This document shows, piece by piece, positions 38,068-46,988 of a stretch of DNA of 64,000 nucleotides. The notes under the pieces are model-generated. The model saw only the letters and a list, made by a program, of their open reading frames with translations, ran no database searches and was not told the DNA's origin. The stretch's first letter is position 1. Each line of letters starts with the position of its first letter. The translations under genes were made by a program, and so were the position numbers. The DNA is from Marimonas lutisalis (GTDB taxonomy: Bacteria; Pseudomonadota; Alphaproteobacteria; Rhodobacterales; Rhodobacteraceae), in NCBI RefSeq assembly GCF_005434965.1, contig NZ_SKCI01000001.1:1014952-1078951 (forward strand). Direction: 5' to 3'.

Positions 38068-38660
38068 CAGGCGGGTTTGCGCGCGATGAAGTCGATCAGC
38101 GCCGACATGCCGGAATGGCCGCGACCTTCCTGAACCTCGCGCTCGTATTCACGGCATTCGAGCACCTCCCAGCCCGGAAAGCTTTCGCGCAGGGTCTTGC
38201 AGGTGTACATGTTGCGCACGTCGGGCGGCCCGCCGGTGCCGTGCTGGATCTGCTCGGGCGTGTAACCATGCAGAAGGACAATGCCGCCGGGTTTGGTGAC
38301 CCGTTGCATCTGGCGAAAGAGTTTGCCGCGTTCGACCGGGCCGACGAACTGGATGAAGATGCCGGCAACGATGTCGTATTCGCCTTCGAAATCCTGGGCC
38401 AGAACGTCGAACTGGCGAAAATCGACGCTCACATCGCGTTCGGCGGCCAAAGCGCGGGCTTTCCTGATCGCCGAGGGCGCGAACTCGAGCGCGGTGACCG
38501 CGAGGCCCTTTTGCGCCATGAAAACCGAATTGCGCCCCTCGCCATCAGCCACCGAGAGCGCCGAAAGCCCCGGCGCGAGATAAGTTTCATGATCGCGCAG
38601 GAATTGCGCGGGCTCTTTGCCGAAGACATAGTCGGGGGTCGAGAAGCGTTCTTCCCACAT
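38067..38660 (-). CDS. Class I SAM-dependent methyltransferase
   Basis: The 197-residue protein resembles the TehB/thiopurine-type methyltransferases. It has an N-terminal RFSTPDYVFGKEPAQFL, the SAM-binding segment LSVADGEGRNSVFMA and ALEFAPSAIRKARAL. The substrate is unknown. The start MWEERF at 38660 is typical of these proteins; a longer frame would add 18 residues that overlap the infC terminator. Confidence 0.85.
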   Translation of the reverse strand: MWEERFSTPDYVFGKEPAQFLRDHETYLAPGLSALSVADGEGRNSVFMAQKGLAVTALEFAPSAIRKARALAAERDVSVDFRQFDVLAQDFEGEYDIVAGIFIQFVGPVERGKLFRQMQRVTKPGGIVLLHGYTPEQIQHGTGGPPDVRNMYTCKTLRESFPGWEVLECREYEREVQEGRGHSGMSALIDFIARKPA

Positions 38661-38675
38661 TTTCGAAAACCCTTT

Positions 38676-38709
38676 CCAAAACAAAACGCCCCGCGCGGGC
38701 ACGGGGCGT
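38676..38709 (-). terminator. Rho-independent terminator after infC
   Basis: Read on the minus strand, ACGCCCCG and CGGGGCGT (38702-38709 and 38686-38693) form an 8-bp stem followed by TTTGTTTTGG. It lies 20 bp after the infC stop and just before the methyltransferase start. Confidence 0.85.
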
Positions 38710-38729
38710 CTCACATGTCTGACTGCCGG

Positions 38730-39278
<549 letters not shown>

Positions 39279-39481
39279 GGTTTTGTTCCTTCGATTGTTT
39301 TCACGGATTTTGGTTGTGCAAGGTAAACTTGCCCGCGCGGCGTTTCAAGCGGCAAAATTCGGCCGGAAAGGGCCGGTTTGGGTGGGAATTCCCCTTGCGG
39401 CTTGCGCGTGCATCACGCATCTGCGAAACGCGTAACGCCTGTGCAAAAATGCGAGGCAAATGAGTGAAGAGGACCAGGACC

Positions 39482-40267
39482 ATGAAGAATTTTCTGTGGG
39501 TCGTGCTGATCGTGATCGTGCTGGCCGTAGGCTATTTCGTCTATAGCGGCCAAAGCGTTGAGGAGACCGTCGAGTCGGTGACGGAAACCGCGACCGAGAC
39601 CGCCAGCACCGCCACCGAGGCCGCCAGCGAAGCGGCCAGCGCCGCCACCGAGGCGGTTGGCGAGACGGCGGCAGCGGCGACCGAAGCTGCCGGCGAAGCT
39701 GCTGAAAACGTTTCGGAAACTGCCGAGCAGGCCGCGAACGCGGTTAGCGAAGCGGCAACCGCAGCGACCGAGGCGGCCGGCGAGGCGGCAACCGCAACGA
39801 CCGAGGCGGCGAGCGAAGCGGCAACGGCTGCGACCGAAGCGGCGAGCGATGCGGCAACGGCTGCGACCGAGACTGCAGGAGATGCAGCAGAGGCCGCCAG
39901 CGAAGCCGCAACGGCAGCGACGGAAGCAGCCAGTGATGCAGCAGAATCGGTGGCTGACACGGTGACCGAAGCCGCGGAGCCCGTTGCCGATGAGGCTGCG
40001 CAAGTGGCGGAAACCGCAGAAGAAACTGCGACGGAAGCGGCCGGCGATGCGGCAGCGGCAACAGATGCGGTAGAGCCGGAGGGGATCGAGAAATACCTGA
40101 CACCGGATGCGTTCGACGCGGAAAAGGTGAAGGAATTCATCGACCAGTCCGACAAGATTTCGGCACCGATCAAGACGATCATCAAGGCCGGGATCGACAA
40201 GGCGGTCGAGGATCCGTCACGCATTCCGAACCTGATCGAACAGATCAAGGGTTACCTGAAACTCTGA
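39482..40267 (+). CDS. Membrane-anchored Ala-rich 11-residue-repeat protein
   Basis: The 261-residue protein has one N-terminal membrane helix (about 4-22), then about 160 residues almost wholly of Ala, Glu and Thr, and a small C-terminal domain (about 201-261, KYLTPDAFDAEKVKEFIDQS onward). The middle is organised in 11-residue units of the type (S/G)(E/D)AATAATEAA, starting near residues 49, 60, 71, 89, 100, 111 and 122, with 7-residue slips near 82 and 133-140. Such periods suit long amphipathic or coiled helices, as in LEA-type proteins. Location should be the inner membrane with the repeat in periplasm or cytoplasm. No close family is recognised. A terminator follows. Confidence 0.8.
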   Translation: MKNFLWVVLIVIVLAVGYFVYSGQSVEETVESVTETATETASTATEAASEAASAATEAVGETAAAATEAAGEAAENVSETAEQAANAVSEAATAATEAAGEAATATTEAASEAATAATEAASDAATAATETAGDAAEAASEAATAATEAASDAAESVADTVTEAAEPVADEAAQVAETAEETATEAAGDAAAATDAVEPEGIEKYLTPDAFDAEKVKEFIDQSDKISAPIKTIIKAGIDKAVEDPSRIPNLIEQIKGYLKL

Positions 40268-40288
40268 GGCGCGGCACACCGAGAGACG

Positions 40289-40323
40289 AGCCCCGTCCGG
40301 TCCGCCCGGGCGGGGCTTTTTCT
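40289..40323 (+). terminator. Rho-independent terminator
   Basis: AGCCCCG (40289-40295) pairs with CGGGGCT (40311-40317) and a T-rich tail follows. It ends the transcript of the Ala-rich repeat protein. Confidence 0.82.
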
Positions 40324-40436
40324 TTAGCGCCTTCGCTGGCCGGGCTTACGGGGAAAGATGCGGCTGGGCGATCCGTCTTATGATCGCCCCAATGCTGTGC
40401 AGACATGCATCACCGAGCCGGGAGAGGAAAAGCCGG

Positions 40437-40646
40437 ATGCAGGAAAGCGACAAGGGTTGGGGGAAATTGGTCGAGTTCATTCTGTCGGGTTCGCCGGGCG
40501 CATGGGTGCTGTGGGCGGTGCTGGCCTATGGTGTATGGGCCACGTTCTATACGAACTGGCGGGACCACGATGGCGGCATGCCGTGGCATCAGCGCAAAGA
40601 GGACGGCAGAAAGCGGCGCTGGTTCGACATGCGCCGGATCGACTAG
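40437..40646 (+). CDS. Small membrane protein, uncharacterised
   Basis: A 69-residue product with one hydrophobic helix (AWVLWAVLAYGVWATFY, about 21-37) and a basic C-terminus rich in Arg, Lys and Trp. GGGAGAGGAAAAG precedes the ATG at 40437; the open frame begins 57 bp earlier with less plausible sequence. Function is unknown. Confidence 0.6.
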   Translation: MQESDKGWGKLVEFILSGSPGAWVLWAVLAYGVWATFYTNWRDHDGGMPWHQRKEDGRKRRWFDMRRID

Positions 40647-40683
40647 TCAGGCCTGAGCCGGGGGCAGGTTGCGCGCGCCTGCC

Positions 40684-41523
40684 TTAGTCCAGAAACGCCT
40701 TTTCGACCACGTACTGCTTGGGGTCCGAATTGGCGCCTTCCTCGAGACCCATCTCCTCGAGCATCTCTTTCAGTTCGAGGTTGAAGGCAAGGTTGCCACA
40801 GATCATCGCGCGGTCGGTTTCGGGTTTGATCGGTTCGACGCCGAGATCGGTATAGACTTCGCCCGAGCGCAGAAGATCGGTGATCCGGCCCATCTTGGGG
40901 CTCTCTTCGCGGGTGGTGGTGGGATAGTATTTCAGCTTCTCGTGGAAGCCTTCACCCATCAGTTCGGCCAGCATCTCGTCGGTGCGGATATTTTCGATCA
41001 GTTCCTTGCCATATTGCAGTTCGCCCACTTCGCGGCAGGTATGGGTGAGGATGACCTCGTCATAGTCTTCGTAGGTTTGCGGATCACGCAGGAGCGAGGC
41101 GAAGGGGGCGATGCCGGTGCCGGTGGCGAAGAACCACACCCGGTGGCCGGGCAGGAGTGCGTCATGCACCAGCGTGCCCACGGGTTTGGGGCGCAGGATG
41201 ATTTCATCGCCCGGCTGGATATGCTGAAGCCGCGAGGTGAGCGGGCCGTCTTGCACCTTGATCGAGTAGAATTCCAGTTCTTCATCCCAGGAGGGCGAGG
41301 CGATGGAATAGGCGCGCAGGAGCGGCTTCTGTTTGCCGGTGTTGGGATCGGGGTCGTCCATCAGGCCGATCATAACGAATTCGCCCGAGCGGAAGCGCAG
41401 CGAGGCGGGCCGCGTGACGCGGAAAGAGAAGAGCCGATCAGTCCAGTGCTTGACGAAGGTCACGGTCTGGGCGTCGGGCAGGGCGGGGGCTTTGGGCGCC
41501 TTGGCGGCTTTGGTCTCGGTCAC
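40684..41523 (-). CDS. fpr: Ferredoxin/flavodoxin-NADP reductase
   Basis: Fpr transfers electrons between NADPH and ferredoxin or flavodoxin. The 279-residue protein has the FAD motif RAYSIASP, the NADP-binding GTGIAPFASLLRDP and a C-terminal extension typical of bacterial (Rhodobacter-type) FPR. No ATG exists near the N-terminus. I favour GTG at 41523 (reads MTETKAAK); TTG at 41556 would add eleven residues. Confidence 0.92.
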   Translation of the reverse strand: MTETKAAKAPKAPALPDAQTVTFVKHWTDRLFSFRVTRPASLRFRSGEFVMIGLMDDPDPNTGKQKPLLRAYSIASPSWDEELEFYSIKVQDGPLTSRLQHIQPGDEIILRPKPVGTLVHDALLPGHRVWFFATGTGIAPFASLLRDPQTYEDYDEVILTHTCREVGELQYGKELIENIRTDEMLAELMGEGFHEKLKYYPTTTREESPKMGRITDLLRSGEVYTDLGVEPIKPETDRAMICGNLAFNLELKEMLEEMGLEEGANSDPKQYVVEKAFLD

Positions 41524-41704
41524 GGGGATCAACTCGGTCTTATTGTTGGTGGGCAAACGGGTTGCCCCTGCATATCAGGTCGACCGGGTTTTTGAAGGTA
41601 TATTTGGGGTGCGTCTTTGATCTGGCGCAAATCCGTTGCCGATAAAGCCCCCGCCCGGCGTCGGCGGCCGCGCAGGGGCGTCGTGGCCCGAGTAGGGGAT
41701 GGTT

Positions 41705-41959
41705 TTACTCGGCCGCGATATGGTTGCTCAGCGGCACGGGGCCGTGATCGGTGATCTGGACCGGGGTCAGCGCCGGGGCGCTGACAAGGCGGGTTTGCCG
41801 GCTGGCCACGAAAAGCCGGAAATCGGCATGTTCTGCGTCGTCGATGAACTCGGCCTGGAGGATTTCGGCGCTCCACTCATCGCAGCCGGTGAGATAGACG
41901 GTTTCGCGCGTGGCCTGCGAGATGGCCGAGACGACGTGGAACTGGGGCTGTTGCGACAT
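41705..41959 (-). CDS. Small DUF2849-like protein
   Basis: The 84-residue product (MSQQPQFHVVSA...) has the pattern VYLT...W...AE...D..HADFRL..ASRQ that recalls DUF2849 proteins, which often lie near sulfite reductase genes; none is here. A good ribosome-binding site (AGGAGACC) precedes the ATG. It is divergently transcribed from the Lrp-family gene, whose regulator may control it. Family assignment is tentative. Confidence 0.6.
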   Translation of the reverse strand: MSQQPQFHVVSAISQATRETVYLTGCDEWSAEILQAEFIDDAEHADFRLFVASRQTRLVSAPALTPVQITDHGPVPLSNHIAAE

Positions 41960-41990
41960 CGGAGGTCTCCTGTTGCGTTTCGCTTTCCTG

Positions 41991-42005
41991 CAATTTAGGA
42001 AATTG
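41991..42005. promoter_or_regulatory. Inverted repeat CAATTT-AGG-AAATTG, candidate Lrp operator
   Basis: An exact 6-bp inverted repeat with a 3-bp spacer lies in the divergent intergenic region between the DUF2849-like gene and the Lrp/AsnC gene. AT-rich dyads of this size are usual for Lrp-family autoregulation. CATATG also occurs twice nearby. Confidence 0.45.
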
Positions 42006-42102
42006 TTCCATATGAAGGCTAGATGTGCGAAGAAATAAGAACATATGTTTCTGCCGCGAATGGGAGCGGCGGCTTTGTTCGGAAATGACGGGGAGAATGG
42101 GA

Positions 42103-42564
42103 ATGGCGGTCCGGTTGGACGATCTGGACAGGAAAATCCTTGTCGAGCTGCAGCGCGATGCGGGGCAGTCGCTGGACGAGATTGCCCGCAAGGTGGGCTC
42201 ATCCAAGACGCCGGTTTGGAATCGGGTAAAGAAGATGCGCGAGGCGCAGGTGATCCGGCAGCAGACGGTTCTGCTGGACGCCGAGTCGCTGGGATTCGAG
42301 GCCTGTTTCTTTGTCCTGATCCGCACCAGCGAGCACGAGGCGGAATGGCAGGCGAAGTTCCTGAAGGCCTTGCAGGACCGGCCCGAGGTGCAGGAGGCGC
42401 ACCGGCTGGCGGGCGATATCGACTATATCCTGAAGGTGCGGGTGAAGAACGCGCGCGCCTATGACGTGTTTTACCAGGCGCTGATTTCCGAGGTGAAGGT
42501 GCATAACGTCACCGCGCTTTTGTCGATGGAAGAGATCAAGGCGACCGTGGCGCTGCCGTTGTGA
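42103..42564 (+). CDS. Lrp/AsnC family transcriptional regulator
   Basis: The 153-residue regulator has an N-terminal winged helix-turn-helix (LDDLDRKILVELQRDAGQSL, then EIARKVGSSKTPVWNRVKKM). The C-terminal RAM ligand-binding domain contains VQEAHRLAGDIDYILKVRVKN. The second of two closely spaced ATGs (42103) has GGGGAG at proper distance; the first (42097) is too close. It probably senses an amino acid. Confidence 0.9.
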   Translation: MAVRLDDLDRKILVELQRDAGQSLDEIARKVGSSKTPVWNRVKKMREAQVIRQQTVLLDAESLGFEACFFVLIRTSEHEAEWQAKFLKALQDRPEVQEAHRLAGDIDYILKVRVKNARAYDVFYQALISEVKVHNVTALLSMEEIKATVALPL

Positions 42565-42573
42565 GGTGGGGGT

Positions 42574-42591
42574 GCCGGGCTGAAGCCCGGC
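42574..42591. terminator. Hairpin between convergent genes
   Basis: GCCGGGC (42574-42580), TGAA loop and GCCCGGC (42585-42591) form a 7-bp perfect stem between the Lrp gene and the convergent P450 gene. No T-run follows, so terminator activity is only suggested. Confidence 0.4.
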
Positions 42592-43752
42592 CTACGCCTG
42601 CACCATCAGGCGCGCGAGGCCATGGAAGTGGTAGCTGTCGGCATAGGCGGGTGCTTTGGCGAGGCGTAGGTTCGGGCAGCGGTCGAAGAGCATGGGCAGG
42701 GCGATCTGCAGTTCGAGCCGTGCAAGCGGCGCGCCGACGCAGAAATGCACGCCGCCACCGAAGGAGAGGTTGGTGGTGAGCGCGCGGGCGGGATCGAAGC
42801 GGTTCGGATCGGGCCAGACGGCCGGATCGCGATTGGCGGCAGCCAGCAGGAGGCCAACCTGATCGCCCCGGCGGAAGCGGTGGCCGAAGGCAGTGAAATC
42901 CTCGTAGGCGTAGCGGGTGAACATGTGCAGCGGCGGATCGAAGCGCAGGGTTTCCTCGATCGCGGGGTCGGAGGGGGGCGTGCCCTGTTCGAGCAGGGTT
43001 TTCACCGCGTTGCCGAGGCTGTGCACCGTGGCTTCGTGCCCGGCATTCAGAAGCAGGATGCAGGTGGTAATGAGTTCGTCCGTACTCAGGTGTTCACCGG
43101 CTTCCTCGGCGGCGATCAGGTGAGTGATGAGATCGTTGCGCGGGTCGGCGCGGCGGGCATCGATATGGGCGCGCATGAAGGCGGCGAACTCTGCGGCAGC
43201 GGTGGCGGCGGCGTCTTCGTCGGCGCGGGTGCGGCGGGCCTGGTACAACGCCACCATGGCGTGAGACCAGTCGAGCAGTTGCGGCGCCATCTCCTCGGGG
43301 ACGCCGAGGAGGCGACAGATGATGCGCACGGGGATGGGCGTGCAAAAGGCCGGCAGCAGGTCGAAAGGGCCCGAGGGGAAGGTATCGATCAGGTCATGGG
43401 TCAGTTGGGTGATTTCGGGCGCCAGTGCCTTGATGCGGCGCGAGGTGAAGGCGCGCAGAACAAGCCCGCGCAGGCGGGTGTGGCGGGGCGGTTCAAGCTC
43501 GAGCATGGAATGCGCCTCGATCGCGTAGAAGGGGCGCAGGTGGTCGGGGATGGAGGGCGCCAGTTGGGGCGGGCATTCACGGCCCATGCGCCTGTCGCGC
43601 AGGAGCGCGTGGACGGCTGCGTGCGAGACAGCGCAGGGCAGGCCGTAGTCGGCCCAGAAGAACAGATCACCGCCCGCGCGGGCGCGGTCATAGAACGGGT
43701 AGGGGTTCTGAACGAACCCAGGGTCGGAGGGATCCTGCGAAAGCGTCTGCAT
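42592..43752 (-). CDS. Cytochrome P450
   Basis: The 386-residue P450 has the heme-binding FGGGVHFCVGAPLARLE (Cys ligand), the K-helix EETLR and the I-helix LLNAGHEATVHSLGNA. In the I-helix the usual AGxET threonine is AGHEAT, with Thr one position later. It is soluble and bacterial class I in type, so it would need a ferredoxin and reductase; fpr lies close by but on a separate transcript. The substrate is unknown. Confidence 0.93.
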   Translation of the reverse strand: MQTLSQDPSDPGFVQNPYPFYDRARAGGDLFFWADYGLPCAVSHAAVHALLRDRRMGRECPPQLAPSIPDHLRPFYAIEAHSMLELEPPRHTRLRGLVLRAFTSRRIKALAPEITQLTHDLIDTFPSGPFDLLPAFCTPIPVRIICRLLGVPEEMAPQLLDWSHAMVALYQARRTRADEDAAATAAAEFAAFMRAHIDARRADPRNDLITHLIAAEEAGEHLSTDELITTCILLLNAGHEATVHSLGNAVKTLLEQGTPPSDPAIEETLRFDPPLHMFTRYAYEDFTAFGHRFRRGDQVGLLLAAANRDPAVWPDPNRFDPARALTTNLSFGGGVHFCVGAPLARLELQIALPMLFDRCPNLRLAKAPAYADSYHFHGLARLMVQA

Positions 43753-43811
43753 GGGCGGTATTTGCCGCCAAGCGTCTGGTCATTGCAAGCGGCGCGCGGT
43801 TAAACAGGAGC

Positions 43812-45554
43812 ATGGAACACGGGGTTCTGAGACGGGCCATCCTGGCCCTGGGCTTTCTGGGCGCGGTCGCGGCGATGACGGCGCTGGTCTTTGCCTATGG
43901 CGAGCGGCAGGCGCTGGAGCAGGTGGCGCAGCGGGGCGAGGCGGACCTGGCGCTGGCCGCAGACCGCCTGACCGGGCAGTTGCAACGCTACCAGGAGATG
44001 GCGGTGCTGATGGCGCCGCATCCGGTGCTGGAGGCAGGCAGCCGGGCGGAGCGCGACGCGCTGTTGCTGTCGGCCTCGGACAAGACGGCGGCGCTGAACC
44101 TCATCTATGTCGATGCGCAGGGCCGGGTGCGGGCCCGGGCCAATGCGGGCGGGCCAGGCCAGTTGGTGGATGCGCCATGGGTGGAGCGGGCGATGCAGGG
44201 TGCTCTGGGCTCGGGCAACGGGCTTTACGGGGACGAGGGGCGGCGGGCCTATTTCTATGCCGCGCCGCGCTTTGGCGCGGATGGCAGGGTGGCCGGTGCG
44301 CTGATCGTCGTCGTTGACCTGGACAACCTGGAAAGCGAATGGCGCGGGTCCCGACCGGCGGTTCTGTTTACCGATGCGGGTGGGCAGGTATTCGTTTCGA
44401 ACCGTTCCGAACTTCTGTTCTGGGTGCGGCCGAAGAACGAGCCGGGGCTGCGCCCAGCCGAGGGCGCGGCACCTGAATTTGGCGCCAGTCTGCGCGGCGG
44501 GTTCGAGATCTGGCAGATGGAGTGGGGGCCCTATATCCCGGCGCGGGCGCTGCACCTGGTGCGCGACTTGCCGGTGATCGGCATGCGCGCCGAGGCGCTG
44601 GTGGATACCGGCCCCGCCCGGCGGATTGCCGGGTTGCAGGCGGCGGTGTTCGCGGCGCTGTGGCTGGCATTTGGCGCGCTCTTGTTCCTGGCAATGGAAC
44701 GACGCCGGGCCCTGACGCAGGCCAACCGGCAGTTGGAGGCGCGGGTGGTGGCACGCACGGCTGAGCTGTCGCAGACGAACGAGGCGCTGCGCCGCGAGGT
44801 GCGCGAACGCGAAGAGGCCGAGGCGGCGCTGCGCCAGGCGCAGGCCGAGCTGGTGCAGGCCGGCAAACTGAGCGCGTTGGGGCAGATGAGCGCGGGGATC
44901 AGCCACGAGCTGAACCAGCCGCTGATGGCGATCCGGCAATTCGCCGACAATGGCACGGTTTTCCTGAAGCGAGGCAAGCCCGAGATGGCGGCCGAGAACC
45001 TGGGCCGGATTTCGGGGCTGGCCACACGGGCGGCGCGGATCATCCGGAACCTGCGCGCCTTTGCCCGCAACGAGAGCGAACCGATGGGGCGCGTGGACCT
45101 GTCGCAGGTGATCGACAGCGCGATAGAGCTGACCGAGGCGCGGCTGGCCCGGGATGGGGTGGAGATGGACTGGCGCCGGCCCGACCATGCCGTTCTGGCC
45201 TATGGCGGCGAGGTGCGGCTGACGCAGGTTTTCGTGAACCTGATCAACAATGCCGCCGATGCAATGGCGGGCCAGGTGCGTGCCCGGAAGATCGCGATCG
45301 GGATCGAGGAGGGCACAAGGCTGAGCGTGACGGTGCGCGACACGGGCCCCGGAATCGAAGATCCCGAAAAGGTGTTCGAACCGTTCTACACCACCAAGGA
45401 AGTGGGTGGTGACGAGGGCATGGGATTGGGCCTGTCGATTTCCTATGGCCTGGTGCAGAGCTTTGGCGGCAATATCCGGGGCAGCAATACCGGGGAGGGC
45501 GCGCTGTTTACCGTTGAACTTGAGCGCTGGCGTGAAGAGGAGGCGGCGGCGTGA
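43812..45554 (+). CDS. dctB: Sensor histidine kinase, DctB-like
   Basis: The 580-residue membrane kinase has two membrane helices (about 9-30 and 278-297) enclosing a periplasmic sensor domain of the DctB/Cache type. A coiled-coil linker follows, then the HisKA dimerisation domain with phospho-His in ISHELNQPL (about residue 365). The ATPase domain contains NLINNAADAM, DTGPGI and GMGLGLSISYGL. DctB senses C4-dicarboxylates. It overlaps dctD by GTGA. Confidence 0.92.
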   Translation: MEHGVLRRAILALGFLGAVAAMTALVFAYGERQALEQVAQRGEADLALAADRLTGQLQRYQEMAVLMAPHPVLEAGSRAERDALLLSASDKTAALNLIYVDAQGRVRARANAGGPGQLVDAPWVERAMQGALGSGNGLYGDEGRRAYFYAAPRFGADGRVAGALIVVVDLDNLESEWRGSRPAVLFTDAGGQVFVSNRSELLFWVRPKNEPGLRPAEGAAPEFGASLRGGFEIWQMEWGPYIPARALHLVRDLPVIGMRAEALVDTGPARRIAGLQAAVFAALWLAFGALLFLAMERRRALTQANRQLEARVVARTAELSQTNEALRREVREREEAEAALRQAQAELVQAGKLSALGQMSAGISHELNQPLMAIRQFADNGTVFLKRGKPEMAAENLGRISGLATRAARIIRNLRAFARNESEPMGRVDLSQVIDSAIELTEARLARDGVEMDWRRPDHAVLAYGGEVRLTQVFVNLINNAADAMAGQVRARKIAIGIEEGTRLSVTVRDTGPGIEDPEKVFEPFYTTKEVGGDEGMGLGLSISYGLVQSFGGNIRGSNTGEGALFTVELERWREEEAAA

Positions 45555-46780
45555 CTCGCAAGGTTCTGTTCGTCGATGACGACGCCGCGGTGCGCGAGGC
45601 GATGCGCCAGACGCTGGAACTGGGCGACCTGGAGCCGGTCGTGACGGGCAGTTTCATCGAGGCCAAGGATCATATTGCGCCCGGATTCGAGGGGGTGATC
45701 GTCAGCGACATGCGCATGCCCGGGCGGGATGGGTTTCACCTGCTGGACTATACCCACGGCGTGGACCCGGACCTGCCGGTGATCTTGCTGACCGGCGAGG
45801 GCGACATCCCGATGGCGGTGAAGGCGATGGGGCAGGGTGCCTTCGGGTTCCTGGAGAAACCCTGTCCGCCGACCGACCTTCTGGCCGAGGTCGAGCGCGC
45901 GCTGAAAACCCGCGCGCTGGTGCTGGAGAACCGCCGATTGAAGGCGCAGCTGGAGACCGGCGATCCGGCCGCGCGGATGCTGTTTGGCGACTCGGCCAGG
46001 GCGGAAGAGCTGCGCGCGCGGGTGCGCAGGGTGGCGGCTACCGGTGCCGAGATCCTGGTGCACGGCCCCCCGGGCAGCGGCATTTCCAAGGTGGCCGAGG
46101 TGGTGCACCTGATGAGCCCGGTGGCCGCGGGGCCATTCGTGAAGCGCCCGGCGGCGGGCCTGTCGGCCGAGGCGCTGGACGATCTGTTCCGCACGGCACA
46201 GGGGGGCTCGGTTTTCCTGGACGAGGTGCAGGAAATGCCGCGCGAGACCCAGTTCGCCGCGCTGGAGCGGATCGGGGCGGGCGCGGGCGTGCGCGTGATC
46301 GCGGGATCAAGTGCCGACCTGGGGGCCCGGGTCGAGGCGGGCGGCTTCAATGCCGAGCTGTTTTACCGGCTGGACGTGATGCGAGTGCGTGTTCCGGCGC
46401 TGAAGGAGCGGCCGGAGGACATTCCGGTGCTGTTCCGGCACTACGTCGCGCAGGCCGCCGAGCAGGCGGGCCTGCAGGCGCCGGACGTAGCGCCCGAACA
46501 TCTGGCCGCGCTGATGGCACAGGATTGGCCCGGCAATGCCAGGTCGCTCATGAGTGCGGCGATGCGCTTTGTACTGGGCATGCCCGAGGAAACGCAGGAT
46601 GGCGCGGAGCTGGGCCTGGCAGAGCAGCTGGCCCGGGTTGAACGGTCGCTCCTGGTGGCAGCGCTGGGGCGGCAGAACGGCAGGGCAAGTGCGGCGGCCG
46701 AAGCGCTGAAGCTGCCGCGCAAGACCTTCTACGACAAGTTGGCGCGCTACGGGATCAAGCCCGAGGATTACCGGCGCTAG
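45551..46780 (+). CDS. dctD: DctD-like response regulator with degenerate AAA+ domain
   Basis: The 409-residue protein has a receiver domain (phospho-Asp about 53 in VSDMRMPG; conserved Lys in LEKPCPP), an NtrC-type central domain and a Fis-type helix-turn-helix (ASAAAEALKLPRKTFYDKLA, about 376-395). The central domain is degenerate. The Walker A lysine is lost (GPPGSGIS), the GAFTGA loop that contacts sigma-54 is missing, and the arginine-finger region reads FNAELFYRL. Walker B-like VFLDEV remains. It should act without sigma-54, as R. capsulatus NtrC does. Start codon is GTG overlapping the dctB stop. Confidence 0.9.
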   Translation: MTRKVLFVDDDAAVREAMRQTLELGDLEPVVTGSFIEAKDHIAPGFEGVIVSDMRMPGRDGFHLLDYTHGVDPDLPVILLTGEGDIPMAVKAMGQGAFGFLEKPCPPTDLLAEVERALKTRALVLENRRLKAQLETGDPAARMLFGDSARAEELRARVRRVAATGAEILVHGPPGSGISKVAEVVHLMSPVAAGPFVKRPAAGLSAEALDDLFRTAQGGSVFLDEVQEMPRETQFAALERIGAGAGVRVIAGSSADLGARVEAGGFNAELFYRLDVMRVRVPALKERPEDIPVLFRHYVAQAAEQAGLQAPDVAPEHLAALMAQDWPGNARSLMSAAMRFVLGMPEETQDGAELGLAEQLARVERSLLVAALGRQNGRASAAAEALKLPRKTFYDKLARYGIKPEDYRR

Positions 46781-46801
46781 GGCGTATCCCGGACGTGCGG
46801 A

Positions 46802-46848
46802 GCGGGGGCCAGCCCCCGCACCCCCGAGGTATTTTCGGTCAGATGAAG
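46802..46848 (+). repeat. Hairpin plus AAGATGAAG-tail repeat (R4)
   Basis: GCGGGGGCCAGCCCCCGC is followed by ACCCCCGAGGTATTTTCGGT and CAGATGAAG. It starts 22 bp after the dctD stop, in the same direction as dctBD transcription. Confidence 0.7.
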
Positions 46849-46870
46849 CAGGGGATTCGGCCCACGCGAT

Positions 46871-46988
46871 CTGTGCGAAAATCCGCACAGGCGGGGTGAC
46901 ACATTGTGCGGAATTCCGCACGCGGCAAGTGCCGACGACCTACGCACACTTATCAGAAAACTGCTAAGTATCAGAAACACAATATAAA
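46871..46988 (+). promoter_or_regulatory. dctP control region: three dyads and an AT-rich -10
   Basis: CTGTGCG...CGCACAG (46871-46890) and the perfect 16-bp palindrome GTGCGGAATTCCGCAC (46906-46921) share the GTGCG/CGCAC half-site. Their centres are 33 bp apart, about three helical turns, as for cooperative DctD binding. A third, different dyad (46948-46969, 8 of 9 pairs) lies just upstream of TATAAA (46983-46988). No sigma-54 element (GG-N10-GC in context) is visible. Together these suggest a sigma-70-type, activator-dependent promoter for dctPQM. Confidence 0.7.

Noticed and set aside
39626-39950. Tandem DNA repeats as a CRISPR-like array
   Set aside because: The repeat is in frame inside an open reading frame with alanine-rich 11-residue units; there are no unique spacers of constant length and no cas genes.
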